Source of the DNA: DATBJG01 sp963790545
GTDB lineage: Bacteria; Acidobacteriota; Vicinamibacteria; Vicinamibacterales; JAMQPK01
Reading direction: 5' to 3'
Length of the DNA stretch: 64,000 nt
Assembly: GCA_963790545.1 (NCBI GenBank)
Contig: CAWBPA010000024.1
Coordinates: 62,001 to 126,000 of the forward strand
The position numbers and the translations under genes are program-made. Below are positions 44,508 through 54,748 of the stretch, piece after piece. A model generated the notes under the pieces. That model saw only the letters and a program-made list of their open reading frames with translations, did no database searches and was not told the origin of the DNA. Every line of letters begins with the position of its first letter. The first letter of the stretch is position 1.

Positions 44508-45905
44508 GTGTCCACTGCCACCACGTCCGCAGACTACAAGGTCGCCGATTTGGCCCTGGCCGACTGGGGTCGCAAAGAAATCCGCATTGCCGAAGGTGAA
44601 ATGCCCGCGCTGATGGCCATCCGTCAGGAGTACGCCGCTAACCAGCCGCTCAAGGGTGCCCGGGTGGCCGGCTCGCTGCACATGACCATTCAGACGGCGG
44701 TCCTCATCGAGACGCTGAAGGCGCTCGGTGCCGACGTGCGCTGGGCTTCCTGCAACATCTTTTCGACGCAGGATCACGCGGCCGCAGCCATTGCCGCCGC
44801 CGGCATCCCGGTCTTCGCCTACAAGGGCGAATCGCTCGACGAGTACTGGGAGTTCACACATCGCATTCTCGAGTTCGGCACTCAGGGTCCCAACATGATC
44901 CTGGACGATGGCGGCGACGCGACGTTGCTCGTCCACCTGGGTATCAAGGCCGAGAAGGATCCCTCGGTGCTCGATCACCCCAAGAGCGACGAGGAACGAT
45001 CGTTGTTTGCTTCCATCAAGAAGCGTCCCAGTGGTTGGTATTCGAGAATTGCGCGAGAGATCAGGGGCGTCTCCGAGGAGACCACCACGGGCGTCCATCG
45101 CCTGTACCAGATGCACAACGAAGGACGACTGCTGTTCCCCGCCATCAACGTCAACGATTCGGTGACCAAGTCGAAGTTCGACAACATCTACGGTTGCCGC
45201 GAGTCGCTGGTCGATGGGATCAAGCGAGCGACCGACGTGATGGTTGCCGGGAAGGTCGCCGTGGTGTGCGGGTACGGAGAAGTGGGGAAGGGGTCAGCAC
45301 AGGCACTGCGCGGCCTTCAGGCCCAGGTCTGGGTGACGGAGATCGATCCGATCTGCGCGCTCCAGGCCGCCATGGAAGGGTTCCGCGTGGTGACGATGGA
45401 GTACGCGGCCGACAAGGCTGACATTTTCGTCACCGCCACCGGCAACCTCCACGTGATTACGCACGCACACATGAGGGCGATGAAGAACAACGCCATCGTG
45501 TGCAACATCGGCCATTTCGACAACGAAATCGACATTGCGAGCCTCTCGAAGTACAAGTGGGAGGAGATCAAGCCACAGGTCGATCACATCATCTTCCCCG
45601 ACGGCAAGCGGATCATCATGCTGGCACAGGGACGACTCGTGAACCTTGGTTGTGCCACAGGCCATCCGTCGTACGTCATGAGCTCGTCATTCGCCAACCA
45701 GGTGCTGGCACAGATCGAGCTCTTCACGAAAACCTCGCAGTACCCCGTAGGCGTTTACATCCTGCCGAAGGCACTTGACGAGAAGGTCGCCCGGCTGCAG
45801 CTGAAGAATCTCAACGTGATGATGACCGAGCTGACCGACGAGCAGGCCAAATACCTCGGCCTGCCGAAGAGCGGACCGTATAAGTCGGAGCACTACCGGT
45901 ACTGA
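44508..45905 (+). CDS. ahcY: Adenosylhomocysteinase
   Basis: Hydrolyses SAH to adenosine and homocysteine, removing the inhibitor of methyltransferases. The 465-residue length is normal. Signatures: GSLHMTIQTAVLIETL, SCNIFSTQDHAAAAIA, the substrate loop GVSEETTTGVHRLYQM, the NAD loop VCGYGEVGKGSAQALRG, and the C-terminal SGPYKSEHYRY that completes the neighbouring subunit's site. The GTG start has GAGAGGAG upstream; it is about 210 nt from the riboswitch start. Expression is expected to rise when SAH accumulates. Confidence 0.97.
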   Translation: MSTATTSADYKVADLALADWGRKEIRIAEGEMPALMAIRQEYAANQPLKGARVAGSLHMTIQTAVLIETLKALGADVRWASCNIFSTQDHAAAAIAAAGIPVFAYKGESLDEYWEFTHRILEFGTQGPNMILDDGGDATLLVHLGIKAEKDPSVLDHPKSDEERSLFASIKKRPSGWYSRIAREIRGVSEETTTGVHRLYQMHNEGRLLFPAINVNDSVTKSKFDNIYGCRESLVDGIKRATDVMVAGKVAVVCGYGEVGKGSAQALRGLQAQVWVTEIDPICALQAAMEGFRVVTMEYAADKADIFVTATGNLHVITHAHMRAMKNNAIVCNIGHFDNEIDIASLSKYKWEEIKPQVDHIIFPDGKRIIMLAQGRLVNLGCATGHPSYVMSSSFANQVLAQIELFTKTSQYPVGVYILPKALDEKVARLQLKNLNVMMTELTDEQAKYLGLPKSGPYKSEHYRY

Positions 45906-45919
45906 CGACATTTGCGATC

Positions 45920-46060
45920 GAGCGAATAGTGAATCGATGGTGATTGGCGATGAGCGACTGGTGATTTATTGGAGATTCACGGTGAACGTCAATAAATCGC
46001 CAATCACCATTCAGAATTCGGAAACGATTCGCAAATCGCGATTCGCGAAATCTTGCTGCA
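45920..46060. terminator. Inverted GATTGGC-type heptamer array between convergent genes
   Basis: ATGGTGATTGGCGAT and GATTTATTG on the left pair with CAATAAATCGCCAATCACCAT on the right, around a loop of ~20 bases. Further ATTCGCGAAT-like words follow. It lies between ahcY and the oppositely oriented lptFG. Confidence 0.65.
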
Positions 46061-46066
46061 ATTTCC

Positions 46067-48463
46067 TCACGTCCTTACCGTCAGAACCAGATACATCGCA
46101 GCACTCGCAAACAGGATGTTGGGGGCCCAGGCTGCCAGCAGCGGCGTAATCAGCCCGGCGCTGCCAATGGCGCCAAACACGCTAATCAGAATCCAGTAGA
46201 GAATTGCCAGGACAATTCCTGCGCCAATCCCATACAACGCTCCACTCCTGCCCATCGTCACGGCGAACGGCACCGCGATCAGCGTCATGACCAGCGTGAC
46301 GAACGGGAACGCCAGCTTCCGGTGAAGTGAGACCACGTACGGCACGACGTTGAACCCGCCAGCCTGGAGCGCCGAGACATAGTCCCGCAGCTCCGAATAG
46401 CTCATCAGCTCGGCATCGGGCTCCTCGCTCGCGAAGTACCGCGACGATTCGAGTCTGAGACCGCGTGTGTCGAATTTCTCGAATCGCGCTTGCGGAAGGA
46501 CCCGGCGGACCCAGCCGTTCCGGCCTTCCCACGGCACGCTATCGCCCTCGTGACGGACCATCTGTGTCGCCTGTGCGGCAAAGGTCACGCCCGCGATGGT
46601 CCGCTGTTGACGATCCAGGTCGTACACCGACAGGCTGTGGAGCGCACGGACGTCGCGATCGAAGTACACGTAGTGGTAAATGCGGCTATCACGTCCGACG
46701 AGCCATCGACGGTTGAGAGAATCGGATGATCGAGGACCCCGGCCGCGCACCACGTTGTTCAGCGTGTCCGCACGGCGATTTGCGAGCGCCAGGACGCGCT
46801 CCTCGAGCAGGAAGAGGGCGCCGCTCCCCACCACAGCCAGCACGAGCAGGGGGGCCGCAACGCGGTAGAGACTGATTCCGCACGCCTTCATGACCACGAG
46901 CTCGCTGTTCTTCGTAATCGTTCCAATGGTCACGAGCGTGCCGATGAGGACGGCCAGAGGAATGACGTAGTACAGGTACTGTGGAGTGCTGAACCACAAA
47001 AGGGTCAGAATCATCCAACCTGTCGTCTGGCCCTTGAACAGCTTGTCGGACAAGTCCAGGAACGTGGCGATGTAGAACAGCCCGAGGAAGATTCCGCCCG
47101 CAACGAGAATCGAGCGAGAGGACGCCTGCACGACGTACCGATCCAGAATCGAGGGACCAGGCAGCGAAAAGTCCGGGACGCGGATCACGAGGATGGTCTT
47201 TCCGTTGCCGTTAGCCGCAGCCGCCGGTTTCGGAACGCTGACCTCAGACTCGACGGACGAGGGTGAGGATCGCCGGCGCCAGAAGGGAAGTGCGATACGA
47301 ATTTGACGGTCGGCCGTCCCCATCCGACGCAGAAACAGCGCGGCCCCAATCACTCCCAGGATGATATTCGGCAGCCACGCCGCCAGGGTCGCCGGCACCT
47401 GGTGTCCCTTCGCCAGCGATCCGCTGATGGACATCACGAAGTAGTACAGGCAGATGACGGCACCGCCCAGCACGAAGCTGCCAAGCTTGCCTTCTTTGCG
47501 CGTAGATACCCCAAGGGGCAACGCAATGAGCGCAAACACCAGACATGCCACCGGAAGTGAGAATTTCTGGTGGATAAAAATCTGCTGATTGTGCGTCGAG
47601 AACATCGTCGCGCAACGCTCGGGCGTCTGCTGCTTGGCCGCGATACAGGCTTGCTCGTCGCGACCCATGTTCTTCATGTCCTGCCGCAGCTCCGCAATGG
47701 TCTTCTCGGGTTCCCCCTTGAGTACCGCCTGGTTTTTGAAGATGACGGCCGGGTCGAGCGTGAGCACGACGCGATCGAACTGCGTCGCCTCGTATCGTTC
47801 CGGCGTGCGACGATCGATAAAGTGCGTCTGACCGCGCGCGAGCACCATTTGCACCGTGCGCTTCATGCCGTCCACGCGAATTTCCCCGTGCTCGGCCGTG
47901 TAGATTCTGGGAGACTCAGGCTGGCCGGTATCGGCTACGAAGACCTCGCCCCAACCGCCCGAGGATGAGGCGTCGCCGACGTACACGACCATGCCGGGAA
48001 AATCCTGGAAGAAGATGTGCGGACGAATTTCTCCTTGTGTCCACGAGCTCACGACCCGATACGTCAGTTCACGGAACGCTTGATTTGCATCCGGCACCGC
48101 AACGATCATGACGTACATCGTCGCGGCCCACGCGGCAACCGCGAAGGCGCCAATCGGTCGAAGCAACCGCAAGAGGCTCACGCCGCAGGCCTGGAGGGCC
48201 ACCACCTCACGATCGGCAGACAAGCGCCCGAGCGCCATCAGCAACGCGATGAGAAGGCTCATGGGAATCGTGATGCCGAGCGCTTGAGGCACCAGGAGCA
48301 GCAGCACCTGGGAAATGACGCTGAACGACGCGCCTTTGGCGATGAGCTTTTCGCCCTGGTCGATAATGACGGGAATTTCGAGCACGAACGTGAGCACGAG
48401 CAGCACCAGGAAGAATGGCACCAGGATCTCGCGGATCACGTAGCGGTCGAGGGTGGATCTCAT
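46067..48463 (-). CDS. Fused LptF-LptG lipopolysaccharide exporter permease
   Basis: A 798-residue protein carrying two complete YjgP/YjgQ permease halves. The first (residues ~1-375) begins MRSTLDRYVIREILVPFFLV and has VVALQACGVSLLRLLRP. After a ~45-residue linker the second begins SILDRYVVQASSRSILV and has ELVVMKACGISLYRVAAP. Each half has about six helices around a periplasmic beta-jellyroll. In most diderms LptF and LptG are separate proteins that pair with ATPase LptB to pull lipopolysaccharide from the inner membrane. The start is set by homology to LptF; the open frame continues upstream as an overlap with the GH57 gene. Confidence 0.9.
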   Translation of the reverse strand: MRSTLDRYVIREILVPFFLVLLVLTFVLEIPVIIDQGEKLIAKGASFSVISQVLLLLVPQALGITIPMSLLIALLMALGRLSADREVVALQACGVSLLRLLRPIGAFAVAAWAATMYVMIVAVPDANQAFRELTYRVVSSWTQGEIRPHIFFQDFPGMVVYVGDASSSGGWGEVFVADTGQPESPRIYTAEHGEIRVDGMKRTVQMVLARGQTHFIDRRTPERYEATQFDRVVLTLDPAVIFKNQAVLKGEPEKTIAELRQDMKNMGRDEQACIAAKQQTPERCATMFSTHNQQIFIHQKFSLPVACLVFALIALPLGVSTRKEGKLGSFVLGGAVICLYYFVMSISGSLAKGHQVPATLAAWLPNIILGVIGAALFLRRMGTADRQIRIALPFWRRRSSPSSVESEVSVPKPAAAANGNGKTILVIRVPDFSLPGPSILDRYVVQASSRSILVAGGIFLGLFYIATFLDLSDKLFKGQTTGWMILTLLWFSTPQYLYYVIPLAVLIGTLVTIGTITKNSELVVMKACGISLYRVAAPLLVLAVVGSGALFLLEERVLALANRRADTLNNVVRGRGPRSSDSLNRRWLVGRDSRIYHYVYFDRDVRALHSLSVYDLDRQQRTIAGVTFAAQATQMVRHEGDSVPWEGRNGWVRRVLPQARFEKFDTRGLRLESSRYFASEEPDAELMSYSELRDYVSALQAGGFNVVPYVVSLHRKLAFPFVTLVMTLIAVPFAVTMGRSGALYGIGAGIVLAILYWILISVFGAIGSAGLITPLLAAWAPNILFASAAMYLVLTVRT

Positions 48464-48523
48464 CTTTGGGGGGTTGGGGTCGGGGATTGCCCCTTGCCCC
48501 AAACCCCAGTCCGAAGATAACAC

Positions 48524-50760
48524 ATGACTAAGGTCGCCATTCTCTGGCACATGCACCAGCCGTACTACGAGGACCTGGCCACGGGCGAGCACATCATGCC
48601 CTGGGTGAGGCTGCACGCACTCAAGGACTATTTCGGCATGGTCGCGCTTCTGCGGGAGTTTCCAAAGGTTCGAATGACCTTCAACCTGGTGCCCTCGCTG
48701 CTCGTTCAGATTCAGGCCTTTGCCGACGCCAACGCCCGGGATCGGTTCCTGGAACTCGGGCTCAAGCCCGCCGCGCAGTTGAGTGACGACGACCGAACGT
48801 TCGTCGTGGCGAACTTCTTCCACGCGCAACGTGCCCGCATGATTGAGGCTTACCCCCGGTACGCCGAGCTTTTCGACCAGCGCGAGCGCGCCCGACGCAT
48901 GAACCTGACCGGCGACTCCGGCCCCCGGGAACAGGCGCGCGTCTTCGACGAGTCCGATCTGCGAGACCTGCAGGTATGGCAGAAGCTCGCGTGGATCGAC
49001 CCGATGTACCGCGCCGAATGATCCCCGTGTACGAGCCTTGGTCAAGCAGGACCGGGGGTTCAGCGAGGACGACAAGTTGACGTTGCGGGCCGTCGAGCTC
49101 GAGCTGCTGCAGCGCGTGATTCCGGAATATCGAGCGGCCGCCGAAAGGGGACAGGTCGAGCTCTCGGTATCGCCGTTCTACCACCCAATCTTGCCGCTCC
49201 TGTGCGATACGGACGTCTACCTGCGAAACGACCCGCAGGCCAAGCTCCCTCGCCAGCGATTCCATCATCCGGAGGACGCGCAAGAGCAGTTGAATCGTGC
49301 GGTGACGTACTACGAAGAGCTGTTCGGGCGACGGCCACGAGGACTCTGGCCCTCGGAGGGGTCGGTCTCGGACGAGATGGTTCCGCTCGCGGCGGAGGCC
49401 GGCATTCAGTGGCTGGCCACCGACGAAATCATCCTTGCCCGTTCGCTCGGTCGTCCGATGCCACGAAGCGGCCACGACCGTTTGGAGCATCCGGAACTGC
49501 TGTACCGCCCGTATCGAGTGTCAACCCCGCAGGGCGATGTGACATGCCTCTTCCGCGATCATGCGCTGTCCGATCTCATCGGGTTCAGCTATTCCAATTG
49601 GTCTCCTCACGACGCCGCGCGCGATCTGATCGAGCGACTGGTCGACGCGGGCCGCCGGTATTCGGAGCGAACCGGCGGGGAAGAGGCGACCATTTCAATC
49701 ATCCTGGATGGGGAAAACGCCTGGGAGCATTACGAGGGCGGAGGACGCCCATTCCTGCGGGCTCTATACCAGGGGCTTTCGGAGCATGTCGACCTGAAAA
49801 CCGTGACCATGGCCGAGGCGGCCACCGGACCGGCAGAGCGTCTTCGATCGCTCTACCCGGGTTCCTGGGTCAATGGGGACTTCTACATCTGGATTGGCCA
49901 TGCCGACGATCGGAAAGCCTGGGGTCAGCTTGCCGAAGCGCGTGACACCTATACCCAGGCAGCCGAGTCACCGACGGTCGATCCGCAATCCAAAGCGCGG
50001 GCCTTCGAAGAGATTCTCATTGCGGAAGGCAGCGACTGGTGCTGGTGGTACGGCGACGATCACTCGTCCAGCCACGACCTGGAATTCGACGACCTGTTTC
50101 GCCGACATCTTCGGAACGTGTATCGACTCCTCCGGAAACCCGTCCCCGAGGAGCTGTACGTCAGCAACATCACGTCCCCGCCGACTCAGGGGACCGTCAT
50201 CCAGCCCGCCGGCTTTGTGCGCCCGGTCATCGACGGGGAGGTCTCGAACTACTTCGAGTGGCTTGGCGCAGGCCTCGTGGACGGCCACGATCTGGCGGGA
50301 ACGATGCACCAGGCCGACGCGGCGACGACCCACCTGGTCAACGCCCTGCACTTCGGGTTCGACTTGACGCGACTCTTTATCCGAGTGGACCTGGTTCGGC
50401 GGGCGGCCGATGTCCTGGGCTCTGGCCGGTTCGTGTTCCGGGTCATCTTTCTCGTGCCCACAACACTTGAGGGTGGACCTGACCCGCCACGGCTCCGCCT
50501 GGCACCGGTGGTGGCTCCGGCCGAACCCGACCAACGGGAAACTCTCCCTCCCAGCCTCGCTCGACGCCCAAGCCTCCGTGGGTGACATCGTCGAGCTTGC
50601 CATCTCTCTTGAAGCGCTTGGCGTCAAGCCGGGCGACCCTCTCGCGTTCTCAATCTCGGTCCTGGACGACGGGATCGAGGTGCAGCGGTATCCAGGCTTC
50701 AGCGCCATCGAAACCCACGTGCCAACGTCCCAGTTGGAAGACCTGAACTGGCGAGCGTAG
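48524..50760 (+). CDS. Glycoside hydrolase family 57 protein (two frame breaks)
   Basis: About 744 residues. It starts MTKVAILWHMHQPYYED, the first conserved GH57 motif; further motifs are RPRGLWPSEGSVSDE (nucleophile Glu) and SIILDGENAWEHY (acid Asp), followed by a helical region and a C-terminal beta domain. GH57 enzymes act on alpha-glucans (amylases, glucanotransferases, branching enzymes), so storage-glucan metabolism is likely; the exact activity is unknown. Breaks are near 49018 (extra G in GCCGAATGAT) and near 50460, after which the frame runs HLRVDLTRHGSAWHRWW to LEDLNWRA. It is divergent from lptFG. Confidence 0.85.
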
Positions 50761-51110
50761 CCCCAGGAGCGGGACTCGGGATCAGGGCGCTCGGGTCGGA
50801 GTCCGCGGCCCATCAATCCCCGAATCCCCGCGTTTTCCGGGGCCTCCAACCGTTGGGTCCGATAATAAGTGTTATGTTAACTAACGTGGGGAATGGCCTG
50901 AGAGTCGGCTTCAAAACGACTCTCTTTGCGCGGACGTCCTTCCCGCCCACGGATCGAACACGCGCACGCTGAAGCGTGCGCGCTACACACACGAACCAAC
51001 CCAGCGTCGCCGTCATGTAGCGCGCAGGCTTTAGCCTGCGCCGCACCCAAAACCCCGCACTCTCTTTTGAGACTTCAGACTTCAGACTTGAGCCTTCAGA
51101 CTTATATTTG
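50761..51110. repeat. Gene-free spacer filled with hairpin and heptamer repeats
   Basis: Contains GCGCACGCT-ga-AGCGTGCGC (50962-50981) followed by CTACA, TGTAGCGCGCAGGCT-tt-AGCCTGCGC (hairpin 51022-51041), and a TTCAGAC/TTGAGCC heptamer array (51063-51103) ending at the parB stop. The two hairpins face each other with GTAG/CTAC borders. It separates the convergent GH57 and parB genes. ATGTTAACTAACG at 50875 is an AT-rich palindrome-like spot of unknown meaning. Confidence 0.7.
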
Positions 51111-51924
<814 letters not shown>

Positions 51925-51932
<8 letters not shown>

Positions 51933-52681
51933 GGTCGATGACCTCCTCACACAAGCTGTAGTATTCGGTCGCGCCCGTCGAATCGGGGGCAAACGTGAAA
52001 GATCGATTCCTTGTAGGCCGGACTTTCCTCGAGGCGGACGCTCTTGGTGATGACCGTCTTGAAAACTTTCCCGCCAAAGACCTTCTGAATCTGACCGCGG
52101 ATATCGCGGGCCAGCGCGGTCCGCTTGTCGTGCATCGTGATGAGCACGCCAAGAATCCGCAGATTCGGGTTCGGCCGCGCACGCACCTTTTCAATGGTCT
52201 CGAGGAGGTCGTCGGTGCCTTCAAGGGCGAAGTATGACGACTGGATGGGAATGAGCAGGTGCGTGGACGCGACCAGGGCGTTGACGGTCAGGAGCCCGAG
52301 CGTCGGCGGGCAATCGATGACGATATGCCGGAAGTGTCCCAGGACCGGCTCGAGACGGTCTTTGAGCCGATAGTGGGAGTCGATCTCCCCCACCAGCTTG
52401 GACTCCAGCTTCGCCAGCGCGATGCGCGCGGGTGCCAGCGAAAGGTTTGTGAGCCCGGTACGCTGAATGACGTCGGTCATCGGCACGGCCTGCTCCGCCA
52501 GCGCGTCGTACACGCTCCGGCCGATTTGCGTGATGTCCAGAAACGACATCGAGCTGTTGCCCTGGGGATCGAGGTCAATCAGAAGAGTGGGCTTTCCACG
52601 CAGTGCGAGTCCCGCCGCCAGGTTGATGGCGGTTGTGGTCTTCCCTACCCCGCCTTTTTGGTTGGCAATGGCAACAATCAT
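51925..52681 (-). CDS. parA: Chromosome partitioning ATPase ParA (one frame break)
   Basis: A 251-residue Walker-type ATPase that drives chromosome origin segregation with ParB. Deviant Walker A is KGGVGKTTTAINLAAGLA near residue 10, then LLIDLDPQGN and HIVIDCPPTLGLLTVNAL. It lacks an N-terminal DNA-binding extension, so it is the chromosomal (Soj) type. Near 51996 an extra T in ATCTTTCACG breaks the frame; corrected, the tail reads SIFTFAPDSTGATEYYSLCEEVIDRA. ParA is conserved and the corrected tail is canonical, so error is likely. Confidence 0.93.
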
Positions 52682-52877
52682 TCGCCGGCGAGCATGAAAC
52701 TGACGTTTAACGCGACTGGCGGATTCATGCTGACTACGCGGTTGCTCATGGATTCGCGTAGATCCGCGTAGATCCGCGTTGGAGAGCCGCGGGTATTCTA
52801 CGGACGCCGATCGAGAACTGTCAAGATAAGAATCGCGAGAAATTCGCTATAAGGCGGGCAATCGAGCACCGACTCCC

Positions 52878-53363
52878 CTACATCTTGTATTTCCCAAGCT
52901 CCTCGGGATCGAGGCTCTCGAGCCACTTCTGAAGGCGATCGGTATCGGGCTTATCTGCAGAAATGTCGACCGTCTTGGCGTTGTCGATGACGGTCTCTTC
53001 CACGAAGATGGGCGCTCGAGCGCGCAGCGCCAGCGCAATCGCATCGCTCGGGCGGGCATCGATGGCAATCGTGTCGCCGCTCGTGGCCAGGTAGACCAGG
53101 GCGTAGAACGTATTCTCCTTGAGGTCGCAGACGACGACCTTCTGCACCGAGGCCTTGAGGTCGGTGATGATGTTCTTCAGCAGATCGTGCGTCATCGGAC
53201 GCGGCGTGCTGATGTTTTCAATCTGCAGCGCAATCGCGTTGGCCTCGAAAATGCCCACCCAGATGGGCAGCACCTTCTGACCGTCCGAGTCGCGAAGAAT
53301 AATGATGGGCATGTTGGTGATGGGATCGACCATCAAGCCCTTGATTGTCATCTCGATTTGCAT
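52878..53363 (-). CDS. Bifunctional nuclease family protein (DUF151)
   Basis: A 161-residue protein of the BFN/DUF151 family, in which plant members showed DNase and RNase activity; the bacterial role is unclear. Signatures: MTIKGLMVDPITNMPIIILR, LPIWVGIFEANAIALQIEN, RPMTHDLLKNII and IDARPSDAIALALRARAPIF. Length is typical. It lies next to miaB on the same strand, an association I recall from other Acidobacteria. Confidence 0.9.
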   Translation of the reverse strand: MQIEMTIKGLMVDPITNMPIIILRDSDGQKVLPIWVGIFEANAIALQIENISTPRPMTHDLLKNIITDLKASVQKVVVCDLKENTFYALVYLATSGDTIAIDARPSDAIALALRARAPIFVEETVIDNAKTVDISADKPDTDRLQKWLESLDPEELGKYKM

Positions 53364-53383
53364 CACTACGCCCTGCTCTAAAA

Positions 53384-54743
53384 CTAGGCCCCGACTGACA
53401 AGCTGTCAAGCGTCGTGTCGAGGACACGCTCGCCCGACAAGCTGTTGGGCCCTCCGCGCGTAATGCGCACGTGCACGAAAGCGTCCGACCGAGTCAGGCG
53501 AACCGGCGAAATTCACGACCGTATTGCCGCTCGTGCGCCCGGAGACCTCCCAGTGTCGCCGACGACTGGTGGAATCGACAAGAACTTCTTGCTCGCTCCC
53601 CACGGCGGCGGCGTGCAAATCGAGCTGGATGGCGCGCTGGCGCGCTTGCAGCTCCACGATGCGGCGCGTCTTCACGTCTTCACTCACGTCGTCCGGCATC
53701 CGCTGGTTCGCCAGGGTGTTCGGACGAGGCGAGTATTTGAACGAGAACATGCTGTGGTAGCGCACGCGCTCGACCAGCGAGATCGTGTCCGCAAAGTCCG
53801 CCTCGGTCTCGCCGGGGAACCCGACGATCATATCGGTCGAGAGCGCGATTTCCGGAAGAGTCTCCCGCAAGCTGTCCACGAGCCTGAGATAGTCATCGCG
53901 GGAGTGACGGCGACGCATGGACGCCAGGACGCGGGTCGAGCCGGACTGAACGGGCAGATGCAAATGCCGGCAAATCTTGGGTAAGTCATGCATCGCCTGG
54001 ATCAGTCGGGGCGTCACGTGGCGTGGATGCGGGCTGGCGAACCGGATTCGCCGCACGCCAGGCGTTTCATGCACGGCTTCGAGCAGCGCCGCGAAATCGC
54101 AGCCAGGATCGTCCGGCGCCTGGTAGTGATTGACGATTTGGCCGAGCAGGTGGATTTCGGGGTGCCCGGAATCGGCGGCCGCTCGCACTTCCTCGAGGAT
54201 GTCCCGGCGCGGCCGCATCCGCTCATGCCCGCGCGTATACGGCACGACGCAGAACGCGCAGAACTCATTGCATCCTTCAATGATGGTGACGTACGCCTTC
54301 ACCGGATCCGTCCGGCGCACGACCCCCAGAGGAAACGACACATCGTCGTAGGGGCTGATGTCGATGAACGGACCCGGAACGTCGCGTGCGCTTGCCTGCT
54401 CGATGAGCATCGGCAGTCGTTTGGCTCGCTGCGTGCCCAGCACGACGTCGACATTGGGGGCACGTTCGATGATGGCGGCCCCATCCTGCTGTGCGACACA
54501 TCCGGTCACCGCGACGACGGGTCGCGACGTCGCATCCCCGAACTCGCGCAACTCCCCCAGGCGCGTATAGAGTTTTTCTTCGGCCCTCTCACGGACGCTG
54601 CACGTGTTGATGACGATGACGTCGGCGTCCTGTTCGTCGTGCGCGAGCTCGTATCCGGCTGACTCGAGCAGACCCGCCATTCGCTCGGAGTCGTGCACGT
54701 TCATCTGACAGCCGTACGTTTCAATGAAGTATCGTCGCGCCAT
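53384..54743 (-). CDS. miaB: tRNA-2-methylthio-N6-dimethylallyladenosine synthase (frame break near 3' end)
   Basis: A radical-SAM enzyme adding a methylthio group to A37 of tRNAs. About 452 residues after correction. The N-terminal UPF0004 domain has cysteines in ETYGCQMNVHDSE, VINTCSVRERAEEK and VAVTGCVAQQ; the radical-SAM cluster is IIEGCNEFCAFCVVPYTRG. The C-terminal TRAM domain crosses a single extra base near 53485; corrected it reads SVGRFVHVRITRGGPNSLSG and ends VLDTTLDSLSVGA. In place of the usual LGQNV the protein has LGQIVNHY. Confidence 0.92.
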
Positions 54744-54748
54744 GGAAT

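Noticed and set aside
48464..49075. Upstream extension of the LptF-LptG open frame to 1002 residues
   Set aside because: The extra N-terminus overlaps the GH57 gene, has no membrane or family features, and LptF proteins begin at the chosen MRSTLDRY.
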